Below, piece by piece: positions 1 through 5,108 of a stretch of 5,108 nucleotides of DNA (position 1 is its first letter; every line of letters begins with the position of its first letter). The notes under the pieces were generated by a model. It saw only the letters and a program-made list of their open reading frames with translations. It was not told the DNA's origin and did no database searches. This DNA comes from Lachnospiraceae bacterium. GTDB taxonomy: Bacteria; Bacillota; Clostridia; Lachnospirales; Lachnospiraceae. The DNA lies in contig DNJM01000187.1 in assembly GCA_003489085.1 (NCBI GenBank), forward strand, positions 1 to 5,108, in the 5' to 3' direction. Both the position numbers and the translations under genes were made by a program.

Positions 1-1485
1 TTTACGCTCCGCATCCTCCGGCATATCCTTTGCGCCGGCATTTTCCATTGCAGCCAACAGGCTGTCCTCCGTGAAATGTCCCGGCGGTGAGGTTTTCCCC
101 TCCCGGACAGAAGCGGAGGAAACCGGGAAAGAATCCCCTTCTTTCACCTTCGGGATGCGCTGCTCCTTTTCTCCCTCTTTCTCCGCATTTTTTTCAGAGC
201 CGGAGCGGTATCCCTCCTCCAGTGCCTTCCATCCCGGATTTATGGTTTCCTTGCCCTTTGCCGTAAAAAGCTGTCCGGCACACTCTGCGGTGACGGTCCG
301 CTCCGCATACTCATGGGACGCGCTCACTGCACACAAGAGCCGCAGGCAGACCAGTTCCAGAAGGGACCGCTCCCCCAGCGGCAGCTCTCCGGCCTGCTTC
401 CTGCTGATATTTTTCGTCGGCAGGATCGCATGGTGGTCTGTCACCTTCTTATTGTTAATCACACGCGTCACATCCGGCTGGATGGTGCTTTCTGCCGCAA
501 ACGGCATTGCTTCTGCTGTAATCCGTACAAGCTCCGGTAAACCCGGCTCCATATCAGAGGTCAGATACCGGCTATCAGTTCTCGGATAGGTGCAGAGCTT
601 TTTTTCGTAGAGGTTCTGCAGGTAGTCCAGCGTCTGCTGGGCCGTGTAGCCAAGAATCCGGTTTGCTTCCCTCTGCAACGTAGTCAGGTCATACAGGGCG
701 GGAGGCTTTTCCGATTTCTTCTTTGTCCCTGCTTCCTTAATCACCGCTGTTTCTCCTCGGCAGGCTTCCAGAAGCTGTTTTGCCTCATCTTTATCGCTAA
801 TTCTTTTGCCGGATACCGAAAAATCTCCCATCTCAAGCACCACTGTATAGAAAGGCTCCGGGCTGAACGCGCCGATCTCCGCCTCCCGCTTTACCACCAG
901 TGCCAGCGTTGGCGACATCACGCGCCCGATATTTAACTTTTTCTGATACAACACGGAAAACAGCCTTGTGGCATTGATTCCCACCAGCCAGTCCGCCTGG
1001 TTCCTGCACCTTGCCGCATCATACAGCCCGTCATAATCGCTTCCGGGCCGCAGCTCCTGAAAGCCCCTGCGGACCGCCTCATCCTCCATTGAGGAAATCC
1101 AGAGCCGCTTCATGGGCTTTGTGCATCCTGCCATCTGGTAAACCGTGCGGAAGATCGCCTCCCCTTCCCTTCCTGCATCACAGGCGTTTATCACAGCAGT
1201 TACCCTCTCGTCACGCATCAGCTTCTTTAAAAGGTCAAACTGCTTTTTCTTTTCTTTCCCTACCACATACTTCCATTCCTCCGGGATGATCGGCAGGTCG
1301 TCATAGCTCCACTTTGCATACCTGGCATCATACACCTCCGCACTGGCAAGCCCGGCCAGATGCCCGATGCACCAGCTTACCAGGTAGCCGTTCCCCTCCA
1401 GATAGCCGTCCTTTTTCTCCTTCGCTCCGATCACCGCAGCAATGCCCTGTGCGACCGAAGGCTTCTCCGCAATCACTAAATCCAT
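1..1485 (-). CDS. topB: DNA topoisomerase III (type IA), 3' end beyond the window
   Basis: Type IA topoisomerase: cuts and passes single DNA strands through a 5'-phosphotyrosine link. In conjugative elements it is thought to help process or resolve transferred DNA. I translated the minus strand by hand: 495 uninterrupted codons to the left edge, against roughly 690 residues in the family, so about 190 C-terminal residues lie outside. Visible marks: N-terminal Toprim start MDLVIAEKPSVA with Glu7; the acidic motif DAGREGE at residues 103-109; GRVMSPTLALV at 187-197; the active-site segment TYPRTDSRYL at 299-308, making Tyr300 the likely nucleophile; DHHAILPT at 350-357; and PPGHFTEDSLLAAME near 469-483. 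The ATG at 1485 is chosen because it gives the canonical N-terminus and has GGGG seven bases upstream. The second Asp of the usual DxDxE triad is Gly105; I recall the same change in relatives from mobile elements, so it need not mean inactivity. The gene is GC-rich compared with virD4-virB6. It directly follows a truncated prgI, which is not its usual neighbour. Confidence 0.95.
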   Translation of the reverse strand, partial: MDLVIAEKPSVAQGIAAVIGAKEKKDGYLEGNGYLVSWCIGHLAGLASAEVYDARYAKWSYDDLPIIPEEWKYVVGKEKKKQFDLLKKLMRDERVTAVINACDAGREGEAIFRTVYQMAGCTKPMKRLWISSMEDEAVRRGFQELRPGSDYDGLYDAARCRNQADWLVGINATRLFSVLYQKKLNIGRVMSPTLALVVKREAEIGAFSPEPFYTVVLEMGDFSVSGKRISDKDEAKQLLEACRGETAVIKEAGTKKKSEKPPALYDLTTLQREANRILGYTAQQTLDYLQNLYEKKLCTYPRTDSRYLTSDMEPGLPELVRITAEAMPFAAESTIQPDVTRVINNKKVTDHHAILPTKNISRKQAGELPLGERSLLELVCLRLLCAVSASHEYAERTVTAECAGQLFTAKGKETINPGWKALEEGYRSGSEKNAEKEGEKEQRIPKVKEGDSFPVSSASVREGKTSPPGHFTEDSLLAAMENAGAKDMPEDAERK

Positions 1486-1735
1486 AGGAATTCCCCATAA
1501 TCTTTTCAAACGGGAGGCCGTCTTTTTCATACATTGCCAGGAAGAAGAACGGCAGCATGATCGTCACCATGAAAATGGCGGCCACATCCGAGCCGATGCT
1601 TTTCCTCGCCAGCAGGTAAAACGGTATCCCGGTGACTGCGGCCAGCGAAAAGAAAATCAGCTGCCGCTTTGTCAGATTTAACGCTACTTTTGTTTTGACC
1701 TTGGTAAGGTCTTTTGGTACTGGTACATACGCCAT
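1328..1735 (-). CDS. prgI: PrgI-family conjugation membrane protein, C-terminus replaced by out-of-frame topB sequence
   Basis: PrgI proteins are small inner-membrane parts of Gram-positive type IV secretion systems, usually encoded just before, or fused to, the VirB4 ATPase. Residues 1-79 are typical: MAYVPVPKDLTKVKTKVALN, LTKRQLIFF, a first membrane helix at about 25-43, a second at about 48-68, then MYEKDGLPFEKI. Family members normally continue with a basic cytoplasmic tail of some 40-60 residues. Here the match stops at about residue 79-82. The remaining 53 or so residues (Gly/Arg/Cys-rich, no family resemblance) are topB read in the wrong frame, ending at a chance stop at 1328. The ORF therefore overlaps topB by 158 bases. 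The ATG is supported by AAAGGAG eight bases upstream and lies 23 bases after the virB6-like gene. I regard it as a 3'-truncated, probably non-functional gene; no virB4 follows. Confidence 0.85.
   Translation of the reverse strand: MAYVPVPKDLTKVKTKVALNLTKRQLIFFSLAAVTGIPFYLLARKSIGSDVAAIFMVTIMLPFFFLAMYEKDGLPFEKIMGNSYGFSDCGEAFGRTGHCCGDRSEGEKGRLSGGERLPGKLVHRASGRACQCGGV
1486..1500 (-). other. prgI-topB junction with topB ribosome binding site
   Basis: On the minus strand this stretch reads TTATGGGGAATTCCT and ends at the topB ATG. The prgI frame is still family-like through EKI, just upstream, and topB is canonical from its first codon, so the breakpoint must lie here or within a few bases. GGGG (1493-1496) sits seven bases before the topB ATG and can act as its Shine-Dalgarno. 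GGAATTCC (1487-1494) is a perfect palindrome and contains GAATTC, the only copy I found by eye in the window. Whether the break is a natural deletion or an artefact cannot be decided from this sequence alone. Confidence 0.6.
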
Positions 1736-1743
1736 GGTATGCG

Positions 1744-1750
1744 CTCCTTT
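1744..1750 (-). promoter_or_regulatory. Ribosome binding site of prgI
   Basis: AAAGGAG on the minus strand, eight bases before the prgI ATG and inside the 23-base gap after the virB6-like stop. It supports the start at 1735 and independent translation initiation within a shared transcript. Confidence 0.8.
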
Positions 1751-1758
1751 CCTGCCCG

Positions 1759-2628
1759 TTAATGGGCATTGAATATTGATTTGCTAAGGCTTCCGGTCTT
1801 GAATAATGAAAATGCAAGAATCACGGTATAAGCCGCTACTGAAAACATTGCTGCATGAAGGTCACTGGATATGGTCATTGCATTTACTAAAACTGCATAA
1901 ATTCCCACACAGACCATCATGAAGAATCCCTGAAATGCCAGTGCGAACAAGCCTTTTAAATAGTTGTTTCCGATATTGCCCCATTCCTTATTGGTCATGG
2001 TGGCAAACGGAATTGGTGCTATGGAAGTATAAAGGTAAATTTCTATCATTCTTCCGTACAAAATAACGGTTATAATGATTGACAGAATCCGCATGGTAAT
2101 ACTGATCAACAGCGTTTCCATAGATAACAAGAACAAATCCCCCAGTTCCATGTCTTCCAGTGCATCCACAATCCTTGTGATTGCTTCCGATGCATCCACC
2201 GTAGTGTTTCCTGATATCACCCCGGCGGCATTGTTGACCACATGCTGCCCAACGTCAAAGACCGCCATCGTGATATTGAACGTATTTGTCACCAGATAAA
2301 TAGCTACATACGCTTTGAAGATCCAGAGGAAAATGTTATAAGTCTCAAATTCATGAAAATTATTTTTCTGCGTTACCATCGTAATCAACTCATAGCACAG
2401 GACAAATGTGATGATCAGTCCCGCAATGGGGACGATCACCGTCTGGGAAATGTTCTGGATCAGATTGAAGATTCCGGCATTCCATCCCTGCGGTGTCTGT
2501 CCCACCTGCCCGGCTATGGTTCCCACCTGCTCATTGACAGACGTGAACATGTTATCCAAACATGACTTAATAAGCCCGATTAGGATATCCTTTATCGCTT
2601 CCGTAATTCTCTCAATGATGGTGTTCAT
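1759..2628 (-). CDS. VirB6/TrbL-like conjugal transfer membrane protein
   Basis: Polytopic membrane protein of 289 residues, full length for the VirB6/TrbL-like family of Tn1549/CTn-type elements (the group I know as CD1112 family). By analogy with VirB6 and TrbL it would form part of the inner-membrane channel of the type IV secretion system. Visible: an amphipathic N-terminus (MNTIIERITEAIKDILIGLI), then hydrophobic segments at about 61-84, 99-120, 165-195, 224-250 and 258-277, with a soluble loop around 121-162. The SIAPIPFAT stretch at 202-210 resembles the conserved API-P motif of this family. The C-terminus SLFKTGSLSKSIFNAH looks native, so the gene is intact. The ATG at 2628 has GAGGAG six bases upstream. 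It lies 12 bases after the Maff2 gene and 23 bases before prgI, an order typical of these operons. GC is low (about 38% in a sampled line). Confidence 0.9.
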   Translation of the reverse strand: MNTIIERITEAIKDILIGLIKSCLDNMFTSVNEQVGTIAGQVGQTPQGWNAGIFNLIQNISQTVIVPIAGLIITFVLCYELITMVTQKNNFHEFETYNIFLWIFKAYVAIYLVTNTFNITMAVFDVGQHVVNNAAGVISGNTTVDASEAITRIVDALEDMELGDLFLLSMETLLISITMRILSIIITVILYGRMIEIYLYTSIAPIPFATMTNKEWGNIGNNYLKGLFALAFQGFFMMVCVGIYAVLVNAMTISSDLHAAMFSVAAYTVILAFSLFKTGSLSKSIFNAH

Positions 2629-2634
2629 CTACCA

Positions 2635-2640
2635 CTCCTC
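2635..2640 (-). promoter_or_regulatory. Ribosome binding site of the virB6-like gene
   Basis: GAGGAG on the minus strand, six bases before the ATG at 2628 and directly abutting the TAA stop of the Maff2 gene. The tight packing suggests that translation of the two membrane proteins is coupled. Confidence 0.8.
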
Positions 2641-2856
2641 TTAAGAGAACAATGTTGCCAGCTGTGGAATCAGGGTAGTTCCCAGCAGCATGATTCCGGC
2701 ACCAGCCATCAGCTGTTTGATGCCCTGGCTCTTAGCGCCGGGATTGTCGTTTCCATATCCTTCCAGAAGGTTTACGACACCCCACACGCCAAGACCTGCG
2801 CCGATTGCGACTACAAGAGTTTTTAAAGTTGTAATTGCACTGCTAAAAAATGCCAT
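2641..2856 (-). CDS. Maff2-family small membrane protein of conjugative elements
   Basis: A 71-residue protein of the Maff2 family, found almost only in Firmicutes conjugative elements between the coupling protein and the VirB6-like gene. Its function is not established. Visible: MAFFSSAITTLKTL, a hydrophobic helix at about 9-31, a polar loop EGYGNDNPGAKSQG at 32-45 that is the family signature, and a second helix at about 46-67. Two helices joined by a short loop is also the layout of VirB2/TrbC pilins, so a pilin-like or channel role is a reasonable inference but unproven. An in-frame ATG two codons upstream (2862) would give 73 residues. I prefer 2856 because GGTGA sits six bases before it but directly touches the upstream ATG, and family members begin MAFF. 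The gene lies just downstream of an intrinsic terminator, so its expression may be separately controlled. Confidence 0.9.
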   Translation of the reverse strand: MAFFSSAITTLKTLVVAIGAGLGVWGVVNLLEGYGNDNPGAKSQGIKQLMAGAGIMLLGTTLIPQLATLFS

Positions 2857-2862
2857 ATACAT

Positions 2863-2867
2863 TCACC
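2863..2867 (-). promoter_or_regulatory. Ribosome binding site deciding the Maff2 start
   Basis: GGTGA on the minus strand. It is six bases before the ATG at 2856 and zero bases from the ATG at 2862, so it favours the downstream start codon. Confidence 0.6.
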
Positions 2868-2900
2868 AAAACTGACTTCTTTCAGGTGTTTACGGGAATG

Positions 2901-2925
2901 AAAAAACGCTGGTATAAAGCCAGCG
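2901..2925 (-). terminator. Intrinsic terminator downstream of virD4
   Basis: On the minus strand CGCTGG, a seven-base loop CTTTATA, then CCAGCG form a perfect six-base-pair, GC-rich stem, immediately followed by six T (plus-strand A at 2901-2906). This is the classic rho-independent layout and works only in the minus direction. It lies about 50 bases after the virD4 stop and about 45 before the Maff2 start. It would reduce or gate transcription from pcfB-virD4 into the channel genes. I see no convincing -35/-10 pair between it and the Maff2 start. Confidence 0.75.
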
Positions 2926-2976
2926 CACCCATTGTCAGTTATTCCTTTCCTCATTATTTTCCATTCATTCCCAAGG

Positions 2977-4863
2977 TTACTCCGACAGTTCTACATGAAT
3001 CACTTCCACCTCTTCTTCCGATTTCGGTGTGTACTGCGGATTTAACTCTTTCTCTACTTTGTACCGGTTCTTCTCGTTTTCATCTGCAAGAAGCCGATAG
3101 TTTTTGTGTTTCGTGATATCATATTTGTCCGAGAAAAATGGTCTGGCCCCACGGATCTGCAGGATACATTTCCCTCCATCCATAACTGCGATTTCATCTT
3201 CTGTCATCAACTGTTTGCCTGTTTTCTGGTAATTCAATCCAAAGGATTTCTGATTACTCCTCGTCTCCGAAGTGTTATACAGGTCAATAGTTTCCTTACC
3301 CAGAAGCTCGCTCATTTCCTTTAAGGTAGTTTTCTCTTTTCCTCCAAGAAATAGTGTGGTATCACAGTTACCCAGAATAGTATCTGCACTATCCTTATAC
3401 ATTGCCTTTAGCTGACTCTGTGACTGCAAAATAATAGAAGCAGAGATTTCCCTGCTTCGGATGGTTGCGATTAGCTTGTCAAACTGTGGAATCTGCCCGA
3501 TGTTGGCAAACTCATCAGCGATGACACGCACATGAACCGGCAGTCTTCCACCATACTCATCATCTGCCTTGTCACAAAGCAGATTGAAAAGCTGTGACTG
3601 TAACATGGCAATCACAAAGTTAAAGGTTGTATCTGTATCGGACATAATCAAAAACAAGGCTGTCTTCCTGTCCCCGATCTTATCCAGTTCCATTTCATCA
3701 TAAGACATAATCTCGCGGAGTTCTGCTATATCAAATGGTGCCAGCCTCGCACCACAGGAAATAAGAATACTTTTGGCAGTTTTTCCAGCCGCCATTTTGT
3801 ATTTTTTATACTGTCTGACCGCAAAGTGCTGCGGATCTCTTTCTTCCAATTCCTGGAACATCATATCCACTGGATTCTGGTAAGTTTCATCCTCTTCACG
3901 GGTTTCGCTTTCATTCAAAAGATCCAAAAGGGTATTCAGATTCTTTTCCTCTTCATCCCCTTCATACCAGATAAAAGCAATCAGTGCTGTATACAGCAAT
4001 TTCTCTGCTTTCACCCAAAAATCTTCGGAAGCTTTTTCCCCTTCGCCTTTGGTATTAACAATGATTGTTGTAACCAGCTTCAGGATATCTTTTTCAGACC
4101 GTATATAGGCAAATGGATTGTAATGAAGCGATTTGGAAAAATTGATAGTATTCAGAACCTTAATCACATATGGCTCGTGTATCACTTTTCCTGATTTATC
4201 TTTCATGATATTTCCATTCTTATCTTTCTTAGGTGGTCCCTTTGCTAACATCTTCCCACACTCTTCAATCAAAGTACCTTTCGGATCTGTAATGACCATG
4301 GAACAGTTCATCTGCATGACTGACGGCTTCACAAAAAATCGTGTTTTTCCGGAACCACTGCCGCCGATGACCACTATATTTTTATTTCTTGCATACTTTG
4401 GCTGTTTAGGTCTGCTTTCCATAGTCAATGCTTCTGTTGCTGTCAATGGAATGTTCATCCATGGATCTTCCGACATATAAGGTTTGATATCCTCAGCGTT
4501 TCCCCATCTGGCTGAACCATACTCGATTCCTTTCCGGAGTTTCTTTGCATCTGACTGTTTCTGCCATACCAGTAATTTCAGAATAACAGCTGCTACAATT
4601 CCTGTCAGCATATCACACCAGTTAAAACTTGGCTGCAATCCGGTAAGAATCCTGTCTGCATGTTCCATCGCATATAATAGCTTATTCCCTATATCTTCTC
4701 CCGGACTGTTTCTATAAAGAAATGATGCCCGATTTGTATAAAAAGCAGTTAAGATATATGGGATATTGGTAAGAACCAGTTTCTTTTTATCCAGGGCGGA
4801 CAGCCTGACCCTGATCTTATTCTTCCATTTTTGCATCAGATTTTTACCGATTTGCTTTTTCAT
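2977..4863 (-). CDS. virD4: VirD4/TraG-type type IV coupling protein (conjugation ATPase)
   Basis: Membrane-anchored hexameric ATPase that links the relaxase-DNA complex to the type IV secretion channel. At 628 residues it is full length for the VirD4/TraG family of Gram-positive elements. Visible: two N-terminal hydrophobic segments at about 29-44 and 82-100; GIEYGSARWG at 112-121 before the nucleotide-binding domain; Walker A GGSGSGKT at 167-174; TDPKGTLIEECGKML at 192-206; a Lys/Asp-rich insert with a short repeat (KDKNGN, KDKSGK) at about 213-226; Walker B VIADEF at 447-452, followed by ANIGQIPQFDKLIATIRSR; and the ILQSQSQL stretch at 478-485. The C-terminus is acidic. The ATG at 4863 overlaps the TGA of the pcfB-like gene (ATGA) and has AGGAG eight bases upstream, so translation is probably coupled. 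All key ATPase motifs are intact. GC is about 40%, lower than topB. Confidence 0.96.
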   Translation of the reverse strand: MKKQIGKNLMQKWKNKIRVRLSALDKKKLVLTNIPYILTAFYTNRASFLYRNSPGEDIGNKLLYAMEHADRILTGLQPSFNWCDMLTGIVAAVILKLLVWQKQSDAKKLRKGIEYGSARWGNAEDIKPYMSEDPWMNIPLTATEALTMESRPKQPKYARNKNIVVIGGSGSGKTRFFVKPSVMQMNCSMVITDPKGTLIEECGKMLAKGPPKKDKNGNIMKDKSGKVIHEPYVIKVLNTINFSKSLHYNPFAYIRSEKDILKLVTTIIVNTKGEGEKASEDFWVKAEKLLYTALIAFIWYEGDEEEKNLNTLLDLLNESETREEDETYQNPVDMMFQELEERDPQHFAVRQYKKYKMAAGKTAKSILISCGARLAPFDIAELREIMSYDEMELDKIGDRKTALFLIMSDTDTTFNFVIAMLQSQLFNLLCDKADDEYGGRLPVHVRVIADEFANIGQIPQFDKLIATIRSREISASIILQSQSQLKAMYKDSADTILGNCDTTLFLGGKEKTTLKEMSELLGKETIDLYNTSETRSNQKSFGLNYQKTGKQLMTEDEIAVMDGGKCILQIRGARPFFSDKYDITKHKNYRLLADENEKNRYKVEKELNPQYTPKSEEEVEVIHVELSE

Positions 4864-5108
4864 CGGCTCTGCTCCTGATGCCGGTTCTTTACTTTGTCCT
4901 TCGATTTCTTTGGCATCATTGCTCTGTAGGTTGCAAGACGCTTGTGAATAGAAGGCTTATTCGCTTTTTGAATCTGTTTCTGGGAAAACTCACGGAAAGC
5001 AGCATTAAGGGCATCCTGATCACGTCCTTTAAAAAACACCAGATACATCGGTGGATCTTTACTCTTATCTTTTTTCAAAGCATAATTGATCCCGTATTTT
5101 CTGGCATA
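4860..5108 (-). CDS. pcfB: PcfB-family (DUF3801) conjugation accessory protein, 5' end beyond the window
   Basis: Eighty-two C-terminal codons of a PcfB-family protein. The frame is open to the right edge: codons before the possible internal TTG read YARKYGINYA, which matches the family, so the true start lies outside the window. Visible: a conserved core KKDKSKDPPMYLVFFKGRDQDALNAAFREFSQ, then a strongly basic tail rich in Lys, Arg and Gln ending NRHQEQSR. PcfB of the enterococcal plasmid pCF10 is a small factor associated with the relaxase/coupling-protein step of transfer; a similar role here is inferred from family and position. It overlaps virD4 by four bases, the usual pairing in Tn1549/CTn-type elements. 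Confidence 0.88.
   Translation of the reverse strand, partial: YARKYGINYALKKDKSKDPPMYLVFFKGRDQDALNAAFREFSQKQIQKANKPSIHKRLATYRAMMPKKSKDKVKNRHQEQSR
4872..4876 (-). promoter_or_regulatory. Ribosome binding site of virD4
   Basis: AGGAG on the minus strand, eight bases before the virD4 ATG and inside the end of the pcfB-like coding sequence. It supports the overlapping start at 4863. Confidence 0.75.

Noticed and set aside
71..1289. Plus-strand open frames at 71-589, 313-540 and 1011-1289
   Set aside because: They lie wholly within topB, whose minus-strand translation is continuous and carries every family motif. The plus-strand peptides are low-complexity and match nothing I recognise.
1527..1817. 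Minus-strand open frame of 96 codons spanning the end of the virB6-like gene and prgI
   Set aside because: It is out of frame with both real genes, crosses their junction and has no recognisable protein content.
2075..2862. Plus-strand frames opposite the virB6-like and Maff2 genes
   Set aside because: They are antisense shadows of two well-recognised membrane proteins that have good ribosome binding sites. No plus-strand ribosome binding site or family signal was seen.
2850..3116. Plus-strand frame of 88 codons crossing the virD4-Maff2 gap
   Set aside because: It overlaps the ends of two real minus-strand genes and the terminator, and has no recognisable content.
4860..5078. A start at the TTG near 5078 for the pcfB-like gene
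   Set aside because: The frame is open further upstream to the window edge and encodes family-like residues (YARKYGINYA), so the TTG is internal and the gene is partial.
1..5108. Search for cargo genes, insertion sequences, CRISPR arrays, attachment sites, tRNA genes or a new defence or retro-element system
   Set aside because: All coding space is taken by known conjugation and DNA-processing families. I saw no transposase, direct-repeat array, integrase or unassigned gene.

Overview
The window is a stretch of the conjugation module of an integrative conjugative element of the Tn1549/CTn type found in gut Clostridia (Lachnospiraceae, Ruminococcaceae, Clostridioides). Organism and element type are inferred from the protein families and their order. 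All supported genes lie on the minus strand, so transcription runs from the right edge to the left edge. There are no RNA genes, CRISPR arrays or insertion sequences, and no gene-free stretch longer than about 115 bases.

In transcription order: the C-terminal part of a PcfB-family protein (right edge to 4860) overlaps by four bases a full-length VirD4/TraG-type coupling ATPase (2977-4863). A 120-base gap follows, holding a clear minus-strand intrinsic terminator (about 2901-2925). After it come a small two-helix Maff2-family protein (2641-2856), a polytopic VirB6/TrbL-like channel protein (1759-2628), the first ~80 codons of a PrgI-family membrane protein (from 1735), and a DNA topoisomerase III gene (topB) that starts at 1485 and runs off the left edge. 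Together VirD4, Maff2, VirB6 and PrgI are parts of a Gram-positive type IV secretion system. TopB belongs to the DNA-processing part of the same kind of element.

The main anomaly is the prgI-topB join at about 1486-1500. PrgI loses its native C-terminus and its frame continues out of frame into topB. The genes expected between them in this family of elements (VirB4/TraE ATPase, an NlpC/P60 or CHAP cell-wall hydrolase, small DUF4315/DUF4366-type proteins) are absent. This looks like an internal deletion of several kilobases, or a chimeric join made by cloning or assembly. A single GAATTC hexamer sits exactly at the join. Base composition also changes along the window: roughly 40% GC in virD4-virB6, about 49% in prgI and close to 60% in much of topB (hand counts on sample lines).

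I do not see an undescribed system here. The points worth a second look are the deletion junction, the terminator inside the operon with a tiny ORF across it, and the composition shift.
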